Positions 53,878-64,000 of a DNA stretch of 64,000 nt are shown here, in pieces. The notes beneath the pieces are model-generated. The model searched no databases. It was not told where the DNA came from and was given only the letters and a program-made list of their open reading frames with translations. Numbering within the stretch: the stretch's first letter is position 1; each line of letters begins with the position of its first letter. This DNA is from Solenopsis invicta (Eukaryota; Arthropoda; Insecta; Hymenoptera; Formicidae). Made by a program: the position numbers and the translations under genes. Where the stretch lies: assembly GCF_016802725.1 (NCBI RefSeq), contig NC_052672.1:4213249-4277248 (forward strand), given 5' to 3'.

Positions 53878-54141
53878 TACGGTGTCCAATCGTGCGCACC
53901 CCGCCGTTGACTTATGCCATAAAATTTGATGTCGTGGTTTATCGAGGTTTGCTGTATGCCGTATGATTTAACCTAAATCATTCTGTGATCACGCCGCGTC
54001 GTAAAAACTTAATAATAAAATAGTTTCTTTAACAATAGATAATACAAATGATGATGTTATTGTGTCGGGAATGTTTTTAATAATCCTTGGCTTTTATTAT
54101 GTTGCAACTAAAAATCACAGAAGAAAACACCGTTGGGGTGT

Positions 54142-54585
54142 ACACCCAAGGACTTTGATTCTGTCCATGGGGAAATTTTTCAAACTGAGAAGTCGCTATA
54201 TGTCTACATACTTACAGTTCATGATTAACGTAACGACCAATAAGCTCTAGTCGTTTCATTAATCATGAACTGCTAGTATGTAGAAAGTGGTGACTTCTAG
54301 AGTCCTATATAAAGAGAGAAGCGACATTGATGTCCGAAGCTCTCATTGGTAATCTGATTGATACTTGATTGGCTAAGCGAGCAGCCATATTGTGACTACA
54401 GCTGTTTGTAGAATGATACGAATGGTGTTTGATGACGTTAAGCGGTCCCAAAATGGCGGTGGAGGACTCAATTGGATACTGAAGGTTGTGGTGGGGGTTC
54501 GATGTCGCTTCTCTCTTTATATAGGACTCTAGTGACTTCTTAGTTTGGAAAATTTCCCCATGGACAGAATCAAAGTCCTTGGGTG
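54142..54585. mobile_element. Tc1/mariner-type MITE in the Harbinger exon, TSD TA
   Basis: The ends CACCCAAGGACTTTGATTCT and complement extend about 50 bp inward (GTCCATGGGGAAATTTT). TA lies on both sides. Removing the element and one TA restores the Harbinger frame (W-G-V-R-S-I-N-R-K). It carries a nested hAT MITE. Confidence 0.8.
54298..54531. mobile_element. hAT-type MITE, 234 bp, TSD GTGACTTC
   Basis: The ends TAGAGTCCTATATAAAGAGA and complement begin TAGAG, as hAT ends often do. GTGACTTC (8 bp) flanks both sides (54290-54297, 54532-54539). A second copy of this family surrounds the P element (57167 onward). Confidence 0.85.
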
Positions 54586-54698
54586 TACGTTCGATAAATA
54601 GAAAAAGAATAATTAAAGGTCATTTTCACAATTTATTCTATGATCTGAAAACAGTAGATGAAGAACATTTTGTAGAATACACAAGAATGACATCTCAA

Positions 54699-56532
54699 CC
54701 CTAACAGCAAAACCATTCATATGTCGACTGTAAGTCGACTTTTCTAAGTCAGGCTTTCAGAGTTGACTGCAAGTCGACTTTGCATAGACTCTGCAGACGT
54801 CTTTCAAAAGTTGACTTTAAGACGTCTAGAAAAAGACATTTTGAAATCGACTCGACTGAGCGCCACTGTAGTGAGCGAGCACCGCTGTCACCGCTGCTGC
54901 ATGTAGCGCCAAGCGAGAGTCATCAAGTTTCTTGCAAGAGTCAATCCGCGTTGTTGTAATCCTACCCGTCTGTCGGGTCTTGTGCTTATTGAATAAAGAC
55001 TATTAGCTGCAGTCGTTCGGACATACAAAATTCTCTTGTACTCTCCGCTATTTTTTATTATCCATCGGAGCGTGTGCAGCCATACCGGTCATATGCGGCG
55101 ATTGCCATTGTGAGCCGTTGTTGAGGGACAGACGAGTCGTGAAGTAGGACTATAGTATGTATTTTTTTGTAAAACCATATCAATTAGATATAAATCCGAA
55201 TATTTAAACGATCAATTGCGAATATTTTAGTTTTGAGATCAGTGGTGCCGAAGCAGTTAAAAACACTGGAGATATGTGTATCGAGATTTCTCTGCCAAAG
55301 CATTTCCAATCCATGGTATTTATGTCGGTGTCGAGGTTGAATGGCACGAAAACTGGCAGAGTCATAAAGAACTTTACGTGACGGAGAAAAGAAGCTACAA
55401 CTGAACATATTTACTACAAGTGAGCTTTGTCTTCAAAACAAAAATTAATTTGTTCATTTGAAAAACAACATACGTCAACAACTCTCACTTTTAGAGAATT
55501 AAAGATGTCTAGTTTTTACAACTGCAGCACTAAAATTAATTAAAAATTGATATTAATTAAATATTGTTATAGATATTAACATCTTGATTTTGACGCTCAA
55601 TTAATTTTTTTTTTATTTAAGTTGAATTATTTTTTAAATGATTGATTCAATTGTTTTTTTAATAATATCACTTTCAATTTGTGCATTCTAATTGCAGAAA
55701 AGAACATAAGGAATGTACCAGCAATCAAGATAAACAAATTATCCCTCAATATCTTGAGTAAAACAAAGTGACATTCTTTATCCACTAGAGATTCGAGTTG
55801 CAGAATGCAAAATAAAAAAGAATATTTTATCTTTGCAGCATCTACAACAAAGGATCCATTTCTTAAAAAGTTAGTTAGGTTCTATAATTTATATAGAAAG
55901 AACATTTTACATTGACATTGTATAAATTTAGAATCTATACATGTATATAGGATATTTAACGAGAGGTGAGAAATAAAGGTTTTTTTTCTTATGTGACGTC
56001 CATTAATATAATATAGTTAAAAGTTTTTATTATTATTTTTATTATTATTTTTCTTAACAAATGCATCTGTATACAATAGTAATATTATGCGAAATAATTT
56101 TATATACATTAAGTTATTGTGATATACATATACACACACAAAGTTAAACAAATGCGCACAATACATATACACAGATATACACATTTATATTTGCTTTACA
56201 TATTATAACAATTTTCTTTTTTTTTTAATAAAACGAATCAAACAAGTAAAAAATGTTATAACATATTTTCCCAATTTCAATATTCCTTCCTTTACAACTG
56301 CATAGAATGTCTGTAGGATGGCTAACTATAGTCGACTTATAGTTGTCTTCAAATGTATGACTTAAAGACGTCTCTAAAAGTCGACTTATAGTTGTCGATT
56401 AAAGTGGGACATTGTATGACTTATAGACGTCTTTAAGTCGTCTAAAGTCGATTTATGGACGTTCATTTTCCAGACGTCTAGCAGTTATGGCCGACTCATA
56501 GTCGACTTAAAGTCGACTTTGTGCTGTTAGGG
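54699..56532. mobile_element. TIR element 6 with AAGTCGACTT/AGACGTCT palindromes, 2-bp TSD (AA)
   Basis: 1834 bp. The ends CCCTAACAGCA and TGCTGTTAGGG are exact complements, with AA outside each (54697-54698, 56533-56534). Dense AGTCGACTT, AGACGTCT and GTCGACTTATAG palindromes fill both ends (54720-54860, 56310-56525). The interior has a GC-richer part (54845-55150) and AT-rich filler. No transposase ORF. Removing it with one AA restores codons CAA-TGT of the Harbinger exon. Confidence 0.9.
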
Positions 56533-56635
56533 AATGTTTTTATACATTATTTGAATTGATTAAACATTAACTTATCAAGTTTCGCATTAATCAAAACACA
56601 ATAAGTCCTGAACACAGACTTGTCATTACGTTATT

Positions 56636-56928
56636 GTAAGTATCTAAATGTTATATCTTTTCACTAAAGTTATCAGTTTAATATCGTTATTTAATATTTC
56701 CATTCTGTTTTCAAACCGCACAAATACTGTAAAAATAATACTATTATTATAATTATAACCTTTGATCGCTTTTGATTACTTTCAATATTGTCATGAAGAC
56801 CATAAGCTCTTGACTTATGCCGTAAAGTTAAAGTTGAGTCAACTTTACGGTTGCGGCATAAGTCACCGGCATATGGAAAGTCTCGATAAACGGAAGCATA
56901 GGTTTCCTATCTTCCAACTTTTATGGCA
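56636..56928. other. No gene seen; small palindromes
   Basis: Intron-like sequence after the Harbinger exon, then an ATGCCGTAAAGTT/AACTTTACGG palindrome at 56818-56860. Confidence 0.45.
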
Positions 56929-56980
56929 CCGGCATAAGTTAGCGGTTATGGCCTACATAAATCAACCTTTATAGTCTTAA

Positions 56981-57147
56981 AGGGCCTCGCACATAAAATG
57001 CATAACAGAGCATAAGCGTAGCATAAGGCCTCTGGACCAATGGGAATCTTATGTAAATCAATATGGCGACTTTATGCTCGATGCTCATTGGCCCATTTAT
57101 CTTATTTTGTGCTTATGTTATGTTATGCATTTCATGTGCGAGGCCCT
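56981..57147. mobile_element. TTAA-flanked MITE (AGGGCCTCGCACAT ends), copy 1
   Basis: The ends AGGGCCTCGCACATAAAATG and complement are flanked by TTAA on both sides (56977-56980, 57148-57151). piggyBac- or Kolobok-type TSD. A second copy lies at 61233-61398. Confidence 0.8.
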
Positions 57148-57166
57148 TTAACCCGCCGGTCGCGCG

Positions 57167-57201
57167 TAGAGTCCTATATAAAGAGAGAAGCGACATCGAA
57201 C
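57167..57201. mobile_element. Left end of a second TAGAGTCC hAT MITE, split by the P element
   Basis: TAGAGTCCTATATAAAGAGA and GCGACATCGAAC match the complement of the right end of 54298-54531. The family sequence resumes after the P element at 61112 (CATCGAACC...CACCATAACC) and again at 61402 (CAATTGAGTCCTCCACCGCC) after other insertions. Confidence 0.75.
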
Positions 57202-60200
57202 CATTGACGTATGAATATCTGGACGGAGCGTAAGGTCGGATTTCTGGCGAGGGGATCGACATTAGCGGGACGGGGGATCGGCCATATTGTCTGGCGACAT
57301 TTTGGCGCTCTGTTTGAAATTCAACATGAATTGATTGAAAGAATTGTATTATTGAATTAAAGAAAAGAAAGTGAGACTGGTTTTAATCGTTCAAAATAAT
57401 ATGTTTTTGTAAAATAAAATAATTTTTATTACAATATTTATTGAAATTGATACAATAATTACAGAAAAAATTGATACAATATTTATTTAAATTGATACAA
57501 TCATTCGAGAATAACATTGATACAATATCATTAAAACACAAGATAATGTAATTTGAAATACTATTGTCCTTGGAACAATGTTAATTTATTACGAAAGTGT
57601 CTTACACTTTGTTTATTATCTTCCATAGCTTCTTTACAAATATGATATAATCTAACTTTAATATATTTGCCAGCAATTGCTTTTGTTAAATGTATTATAT
57701 GGTTTTCCAAAGCAGTTTGATCATGTGAATGTTCTTTTAAATTAATAAATAAATTATTGGAGTCAGTAAATTTTCGAAGTACCAAATTTACAAGATAAGT
57801 ATCTGTAAATTTTTTTTTCATAAATTTTCCTCCACTTTCTGCTAAAGCAAAGCGGATAACTCTTTCTGCTTCGTGACAAATTTTCGTCACACTAGACGAT
57901 GGGTATTGTAAACGTCCGTGGCTTTTGATTTGTATCAAAATAGAGTTTTCATCATTTTTATCATCTGAAGTTAACGCATGAACACAGTCTTCGCAATACA
58001 ATGACTTTTTAAGATATCTTACGACAAATCCAGCAATATATACAATAATTCTTGAAGAAAATTCGGTGATTCTACGAATGTCTGGAAAGTACCCGTGATC
58101 TTCTATAATGTCTGCAGTCACATTACAGTTTAATTGTAGATCATCATTTAATGAATTGAACGGAGTAGAAGCATTGATTATTTGTTCACTATTTTGTGAA
58201 GAAGTTACGTGTAAAATTGTTATGTTTTCAAGAGGTATACAATTACCAGAGCCCGAATCTCGAATTTCGGAATGAATTAGCAATTTTTTAATAGCTGCCT
58301 TAAACTGGCGACTTGTTGGATTATTATTATAGCCTCCTTTGGATCTAATGCAACCAAAAAATAATTCAATATGATCTTGACTTATTTTGTATGTTGGAAT
58401 ATATTTCAAAAGCTCCTGCTTCTCACAAACTTCATTATATAAGCCTTTTAAACTTTCGATACATATCAAAAATCCAACAAGCCCCGTTTTTCTTACAGAA
58501 TCAACAATTGGAGTCCCATTTTGCAATTTTAAATTCAAAATATAAGTTTTACATTCGTCTAATTTGTCCATTATTTTTGTATAATTCCAAGAGTTAATAG
58601 GTTGTTTATAATTAAACTGATTCATGTTTTTGGAATTAAAAATGTCAAATAAATCATTAAATTTGGATAAAAATTCTATTGTTGCTGAACAATCTTGAAA
58701 CTGTGGAAGACATAAGTTTTCTTTACAAAGTTGAAGTGCTTGAGCAACAGATTTACTAAATAACTGAGTAGCGAAACGAACTTTCATTTTCTGTTTTTTA
58801 TATTGAATATGTGCTGACCGTAACTTATTTCCTAAATGTAAGCTTTCTTGTTTTTGTAGATTATGTAAATCTAAAATGTACTGCCATTGGATAAGTTGGT
58901 TTAATCCATCAATAATTACTTTCATATCTTCAAACAAGTTGCGAATAAGCTTTATCATATGACATGAATCAGGAAAAATAAATATTTTGTCATTTGTAAT
59001 TGGATGGGGAAACCAAGTCTGTAAAGCAGTTGACATTAAATTACATTTTAATTTTTTTGCCGTGGATAAATTTGTGGTAGCACCATCAAAAGTTAATTCA
59101 ACCACTTTCACACCAGTATCATGCAGTAAGCAAATGCATTGATTAATCAAACCACTTTTTTGATCAGCCGTAATTCCATTAATAAAAAAATAGCCCACAG
59201 GTACTTTCCATGCAGCATTCATACACACAAAAAGAAAAACCAAGACATCTTTGGCAATGCTAGTATTGTCGTTTATAATTCCATCCCCAAAATCAACGTA
59301 ACCACTATAATTTTTACCATCGTATTCAATATGTTGTCTAATCGACATTTCATAAAAAATTAAGGTGCCTAAGAGTGGATAATCTGTAGCTTTTACCCGT
59401 TCAGAAATACTATTTAATGCTTCTTGCATAAAACCGGGATTTCCATTAATCGATTTGTACCATTTACTTATTGATTTTGGGTGTGGAAGACATGAATTGA
59501 AATGTTTGCGTACATAGTTGTATGCTTTAGGTGAGTAATAATGCAAGCTTAAAGCAAATTTTCTAAGCTCAGGAGAATATTCTTTAGAAAGAGATTTTTT
59601 TTTGCTACTTGATATTTTACTCTTTGCTTCAACAAGTGTATATTACTCTTACCTATTGTTTTTAATATATCGGCATGTTCGTCTGCCAATAAACTTTTTT
59701 GTTTGAGTTCTTTTAGAACTGTATTCAATTGCGCGATCCGTTTCTCATACCGCTTGTTTTTTTGTTTTAATGTTTGCACTTGCCTTTCATAATATTTCTT
59801 TTGGTGCATTAAAGTTTTGCGCAATAATTTTTTCCGTGGTGTATCCTCCAGTCGCTCGGTATACACACCAAATGAAGTAGACTCTTCTTCTCTTTTTCTT
59901 TTTAATGTAATTCTGCTTATTTCCGGCTCGCACTGTAATTGTACATAACATTTAAAATTTTATTCATTGCACTTAGTTGAATATAATGAATCTTATGCTC
60001 GAGAAAAGTACTCACAATCGAATCATCCTCGTGCACCGACTCTGTTGATGTAGCTGACAATGTATTACTTTGCAAAGAGACTTCTTCTGCACCCGCAACT
60101 TTTGAAATATTTGACTGTAAATATAAAATTTCTTTTAATATATACATTTATCCATAGATTTTATATTATAAATGCTATATAATAATAATCTAATGATTTT

Positions 60201-61111
60201 TTGATAATTTGAATATATCAATTATGTGATCTCGAATAAACTTTTCAAACAGAATTATATTCACATAAATAAAATAATATAATTCAAATAAAACGATATT
60301 TACAATTGGAATGGCATTTTCTCTCAATCTTATTCGTGTCAGGGAACTGCGATCGAAGTCGTCGTCCGATAAATGCAACGAGCATAAATGTGAAGACTTG
60401 GGTAAACATTCCATCTGAAGGCCCATAACTTTAGCCCAAGTTAATTTTTTTGATTCATCTTGTGGAAATCTAATGAAACACACATATCAACTAAATTGTA
60501 TATAAAATAAATAGTAGCATGCAAGGTACGTTTCAATCCACCGAAGTCCGTGCATAAAAACAACGTTCACGCGGTTCACGCGAGGAGCTTCCGTCAATAA
60601 GCCTATAACAACTTGAAAGACGGATAATGTATAATGGATACAAAGGATCTACATTATTAATATGAATCAACGAGAATGTTCGACGCTCAGACACAAGCAG
60701 CAAAAACATTTTCATTAAATCTTATTTTATTTAAATATATAAAATAGAAGCAAATTTTATTTTGTAGGTTATAAATATACAGTACTTACCGGTGAAATGT
60801 AATTGCAATATTTTTTTCAATATTAATTTGCTCTTTGCTTTTTCGGTAGCTTTTATTGCAACAACCGATTGCAATACAAAGCGGCATTTTTTACAAATTA
60901 TTTTTTAAGGTAACTTTTTTGTACACAACACACGTCACACGTCACACAGAAACTGGAGCACTGGACGAAAACAGACGAAAATACAGTTGTTTCCTTAGTC
61001 TACTCACAGATGGCAGTACTAATGTCGCCAGACAATATGGCGGCCCCCTCCTCCCCTAAAATGTTCACGCCCCGCGCCTTTAGGCTCCGTCCAGATATTC
61101 ATACGTCAATG
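57202..61111 (-). mobile_element. Near-complete P element, 3.9 kb, TSD CATCGAAC
   Basis: 28-bp TIRs (CATTGACGTATGAATATCTG then GACGGAGC) are perfect on both sides. CATCGAAC flanks both (57194-57201, 61112-61119), the 8-bp TSD of P elements. A subterminal inverted repeat GCCATATTGTCTGGCGACAT (about 57282-57301 and 61022-61042) parallels the internal repeats of Drosophila P. The transposase gene is complete with THAP domain and catalytic core. The target is a hAT MITE. Confidence 0.95.
57561..60887 (-). CDS. P-element transposase (THAP9-like), five-exon gene with one small frame break
   Basis: Exons: 60790-60887 and 60304-60469 (THAP finger: CIAIGCC, then LTWAKVMG, HLCSLHLSDDDF), 60016-60114, and 59932 down to 57561. 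The last exon starts CEPEISRITLKRKR and has a leucine-zipper-like coil (KKYYERQVQTLKQKNKRYEK). A 1-nt slip near 59615 changes frame before SKISSSKKKSLSKEYSPELR. The main 661-residue frame holds FYEMSIRQHIEYD, the catalytic Asp in ELTFDGATTN, FPDSCHMIKLIRNL, and QDHIELFFGCIRSKGG (Glu). Total is about 910 residues, near THAP9 size. The slip could be a sequencing or assembly error; otherwise it disables the copy. Confidence 0.9.
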
Positions 61112-61119
61112 CATCGAAC

Positions 61120-61228
61120 CTCCACCATAACCTTTAAATCGACTTATAGAAGAATGATCAACTATGATTGGCCAATTTCTTACAGATTCCGGCATAAGTT
61201 AACGGTTGCGGTCTGCATAAACCAACCT
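61120..61228. repeat. Fragment of the AAGGTTGG palindromic MITE family
   Basis: Contains ATGATTGGCCAATTTCTTAC, ATTCCGGCATAAGTTAACGG and CTGCATAAACCAACCTT, the right half seen at 53534-53603. Confidence 0.65.
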
Positions 61229-61232
61229 TTAA

Positions 61233-61398
61233 GGGCCTCGCACATAAAATGCATAACAGAGCATAAACGTAGCATAAAGCCTCTGAACCAATAGGAATCT
61301 TATGTAAATTAATATGGCGACTTTATGTTGGATGGTCATTGGTCCATCAGTCTTATGTTGTGCTTATGTTATGTTATGCATTTCATGTGCGAGGCCCT
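61233..61398. mobile_element. TTAA-flanked MITE, copy 2
   Basis: About 90% like 56981-57147; left flank TTAA, right flank TTAG. It lies inside the hAT MITE remnant that also hosts the P element. Confidence 0.75.
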
Positions 61399-61765
61399 TT
61401 AGTATGCAATTGAGTCCTCCACCGCCATTTTGGGACCGCTCTAAAGCTATATCCACACAAACTTGCATAAGCCCATAAGCATATGCACAATTATAACCAT
61501 AATAAGGGTCAATTCAGACGAAGTTTGCATAGCTGCATAACCATATGCATAAAGAAATGAACCAATCACATATCTAATAAGAAAAGTGCTACACAAATGT
61601 ATCTTTATATGTGTACGCATATGCAGCGTCGTAAAGAAAACGTTCAATCGTCACTGTAGAATAAATATTATCAAATTGACATATATATATTCCGTGGATT
61701 TGTAATATTATATTGTGCAATCCGTGTTACTCGACATATCCTCTGAAAAATCTAAAAATTGAAAT

Positions 61766-63652
61766 ATGGAAGCTGAAGAGTTATGTGCTTTGTCATGTTT
61801 GAGTTATATATTATACAGACGTCGTCGACATCGTCTATTAAAAAAACATAAGAGAAGATGGTCGTCCAATTAATACATTAAGATTTTATCAAGGAGATTT
61901 TGACCACCTCTTTCAAGAATTGAAACAAGATTCAGATATGTTTTTTAAATATACACGAATGAATGAAGATACTATTTAATTTATTATTAAGCAAGATAGG
62001 ATCATATTTAAAAAAATCTAATTGGCGAGCCTTGTCTCCAGAGCAGCGTTTGATTATTACACTCAGGTAATTGTATAAATAAATTCAATTCTGAACCTTG
62101 TTATTGATATTTTATATATAATTACTAGATTTTTCGCCCGCGCTTTGCGCGTGCTCAAAATCTATTCCCCTCTTCCCAAATCCTCCTCACTCATTAATTA
62201 GGAGCATCAATAGAACCCCATGAAACCTCCAATTTCCAACCCCATAGTAGCCATCCCCATAAAATTCTTTTGGTACCAGTTTCATCAAAATCAACAAAAA
62301 ATTAGAACAATTTTAGCACTGGTTTCAAGAAAATTGATCCATTAATAAAAAATTAAACTTATCTTCCAAAAATTAAAAAAATTTTGGCACTGGTTTCATG
62401 AAAATTGGTCAATTAATATTTATTATTTCTCGAAATTTTAATAATTTTCAAACCGATTTCCAAAAAATCGGTAACGAAAAACTATACATATCATAGCACT
62501 CCCCGGAAAATTCTACCCCTATTTTATATACTTTTAGTAAAAATTTGGTCCACTAAAACGAATAAGTAGTTCGCGGTCAGACAGACAGACAGACAGACAG
62601 AAGACGGTACTTATATAAATAGATAGATAGATAGATAATAAAAAAGTCCTTTTTCTTGAAAATAGGTTTCTTGCAACAGGTGACCAAATGACATCAATAG
62701 CATTAGCATATCGCATTGGATTATCAACTGCTCATTCCATAGTTAAGGAAACATGCGAAATAATTTCAAACGTACTTAGTACTGAATATCTTAATCCACC
62801 AACATTGAATGAGTGGAAAAATATAAGCACGGGCTTTTGGCAACGGTGGAATTTTCCAAACACAATTGGTGCAATGGATGGAAAGCACATCCAGATACAA
62901 GCACCACCAAAATCTGGGAGCTTATATTTTAATTATAAGAAGACTTTTAGCTTAGTACTCATGGCTATATGTGATCATGAGTATAAGTTCACTGTAGTTG
63001 ACGTAGGTGCTTTTGGCAGTGATTGTGATGCTGGTGTTCTATCCAAATCAGTATTTGGAAAAGTATTATATAATCGCACACTTAATATATCGCATGAAAC
63101 AAGGAAATTACCTGGATGTGATATAGAATTGCCCTATTTTGTCGTTGGTGATGAGGCTTTTCAGTTGCATAAAAATGTTATGCGTCCCTATTCTGGTCGA
63201 TACTTGAGCGATAACAGAAGTATATTTAATTATCGTTTATCACGTGCAAGACGTACAATCGAAAATGCTTTTGGTATTCTAGTATCAAGATGGCGAATAC
63301 TTCGTTGCCCAATTTGTGCTCATCCATCAACTGTTGATCGATATGTTTTAGCATGCGTAAATTTACACAATTTTTTAATGAAAACGCCAAAAAATCATCA
63401 TGCGAACAAACATACTGCCCAACAAACTTTGTCGATCATGATAATGTTATGGAAACAGTAATACCGGGAAGATGGAGAGATGAAAACGAAGGAATAGAAC
63501 GTCTAAGGCCTTGCAGTGCACATAGAGCAACTCGTGAAGCATACGAGCAAAGAGACATTTCAACTGAATATTTGCTATCATCCGTAGGTGAAGTTACATG
63601 GCAATATGAACGTATACACGTGGGATCTACGTATCATACGTTATACGAATAA
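61766..63652 (+). pseudogene. PIF/Harbinger DDE transposase (HARBI1-like), frameshifted
   Basis: Exon 1 (61766-62066) starts MEAEELCALSC and has an Arg-rich run, then after a frameshift near 61862 FYQGDFDHLFQELKQDSDMF, and after another near 61977 NWRALSPEQRLIITLR. Exon 2 (62666-63652) joins in phase: DQMTSIALAYRIGLSTAHSI, GAMDGKHIQIQAP (D), VVGDEAFQLHKNVMRPY (D), RARRTIENAFGIL (E), then a 1-nt loss near 63412 before DHDNVMETVIPGRWRDE and the stop at 63652. Catalytic residues are intact but frames are not. The intron carries a 0.5-kb insertion. Confidence 0.85.
62125..62640 (+). mobile_element. Retroposon-like insertion with (ACAG)n and (GATA)n tail in the intron
   Basis: Begins near TAGATTTTTCGCCCGCGCTT, has repeated AATTTTGGCACTGGTTTCA-like words, then (CAGA)5 at 62577-62600 and a terminal (TAGA)n run at 62619-62637. 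Tandem tetranucleotide tails are typical of RTE-type LINEs or SINEs. No ORF is left. Confidence 0.45.
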
Positions 63653-64000
63653 ATATTGTATCCAGTACTATTTTTACTTTTTTATTTCTGTATCAAAAGT
63701 ACAAAAATATACATATCTATGTGCTGAATTAAATATATAATTGATGTAAAACAAGTGGCAACAATGCATATAACTTAATATCACTTTTACTTTGGTTTTG
63801 ATTATAACGAAATGTAAAAATTTTAATACATTTGAACAAAATAATATTTGTTATCATAGAACACGTTAATACGTCTTAAAGTTATAAATAAAAGTTTATT
63901 TTCAAGCAAACAAAAATTTTATGCTTATTTTATTTGTAATAGAAAATAAAATTAAAAAGAAAATAAACTAAAAAAACTTCAAATAAACAAAACGTTTAAT
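63653..64000. other. No gene seen; 3' part of the Harbinger element
   Basis: AT-rich sequence after the transposase stop. No second gene has started by the window end. Confidence 0.5.

Larger units (their letters stand above)
54049..56635 (+). pseudogene. PIF/Harbinger transposase N-terminal exon, split by two insertions
   Basis: Three pieces join in one frame once insertions are removed. At 54049-54141, NDDVIVSGMFLIILGFYYVA and RRKHRWGV. At 54586-54698, a piece with INRKRIIKGHFHNLFYDLK and EYTRMTSQ. At 56533-56635, FYTLFELIK, then a stop, then RINQNTISPEHRLVITLL with donor GTAAG. This is the N-terminal domain of a HARBI1-like transposase. The insertions are a TA-flanked MITE (54142-54585) and TIR element 6 (54699-56532). 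No DDE exon was found downstream before other elements begin. Confidence 0.7.
61506..64000 (+). mobile_element. Third PIF/Harbinger element, right end outside the window
   Basis: A likely left end GGGTCAATTCAGACG at 61506 follows TAA, and GCATAAC/GCATATGC repeats come next. The transposase gene is at 61766-63652. The partner SANT gene and right TIR would lie beyond 64000. The left end is inferred from its position and Harbinger-like start only. Confidence 0.6.

Overview
The window is AT-rich insect DNA, most likely from a hymenopteran and probably an ant. That rests on multi-exon genes with GT-AG introns, the look of the host-gene fragments, and the mix of P, PIF/Harbinger, ISL2EU-like, hAT, mariner, piggyBac-like, Copia, BEL/Pao and non-LTR elements. 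No bacterial, rRNA-operon or CRISPR features are present. I see no tRNA gene. Almost every long ORF belongs to a mobile element.

Layout. (1) 1-13.5 kb: a host-type gene on the minus strand. Exons 1-3 lie at 12182-13525, exon 4 at 2429-2515, exon 5 at 572-694 and exon 6 at 77-308. It continues off the left edge and encodes a coiled-coil protein resembling ant BEN-domain-type proteins. The 9.7-kb intron between exons 3 and 4 holds an inverted 613-bp copy of exons 5-6 plus exon 7, a long AT tandem array, a hAT transposase nested in an older transposase relic, and two nested terminal-inverted-repeat (TIR) elements. (2) 13.9-20 kb: a mariner-type MITE and a non-LTR retrotransposon with gag-like ORF1, endonuclease, RT and RNase H, minus strand. 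(3) 20.2-28.3 kb: a broken hAT transposase, two long foldback elements, palindromic MITEs, a BEL/Pao relic and a LINE 3' scrap. (4) 28.6-30.8 kb: a GC- and GA-rich block with three covarying hairpins, possibly a solo LTR. (5) 30.9-37.6 kb: palindrome-rich TIR elements, a broken DUF4806-like gene, a piggyBac-like element and a Harbinger MITE. (6) 37.7-43.0 kb: a full PIF/Harbinger element with 250-bp TIRs, a frameshifted transposase, an intact six-exon SANT/MADF partner gene and a captured RhoGEF exon. (7) 43.4-48.1 kb: a complete, young Copia element with near-identical LTRs and a perfect 5-bp target-site duplication (TSD). (8) 48.4-53.1 kb: a YqaJ-type nuclease pseudogene tail-to-tail with a THAP/DDE transposase of ISL2EU type, which a mariner interrupts. 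(9) 53.2-57.2 kb: nested MITEs and a Harbinger pseudogene split by two insertions. (10) 57.2-61.1 kb: a near-complete P element with TIRs and an 8-bp TSD, sitting in a hAT MITE. (11) 61.5-64 kb: a third Harbinger element running off the right edge.

The most unusual theme is a set of six TIR elements (722-2252, 10062-11569, 10284-11408, 30894-32690, 49355-49826, 54699-56532). Each starts CC(C/T) and ends in the complement. Each has a 2-bp TSD that is not restricted to TA, and arrays of its own short palindrome. Two of them share an internal core although their termini differ. The 2-bp TSD is confirmed once by an empty site in a neighbouring tandem repeat and once by restoration of a reading frame. 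I suggest, as inference, that the ISL2EU-like transposase/YqaJ element in the same window represents the kind of element that mobilises them.
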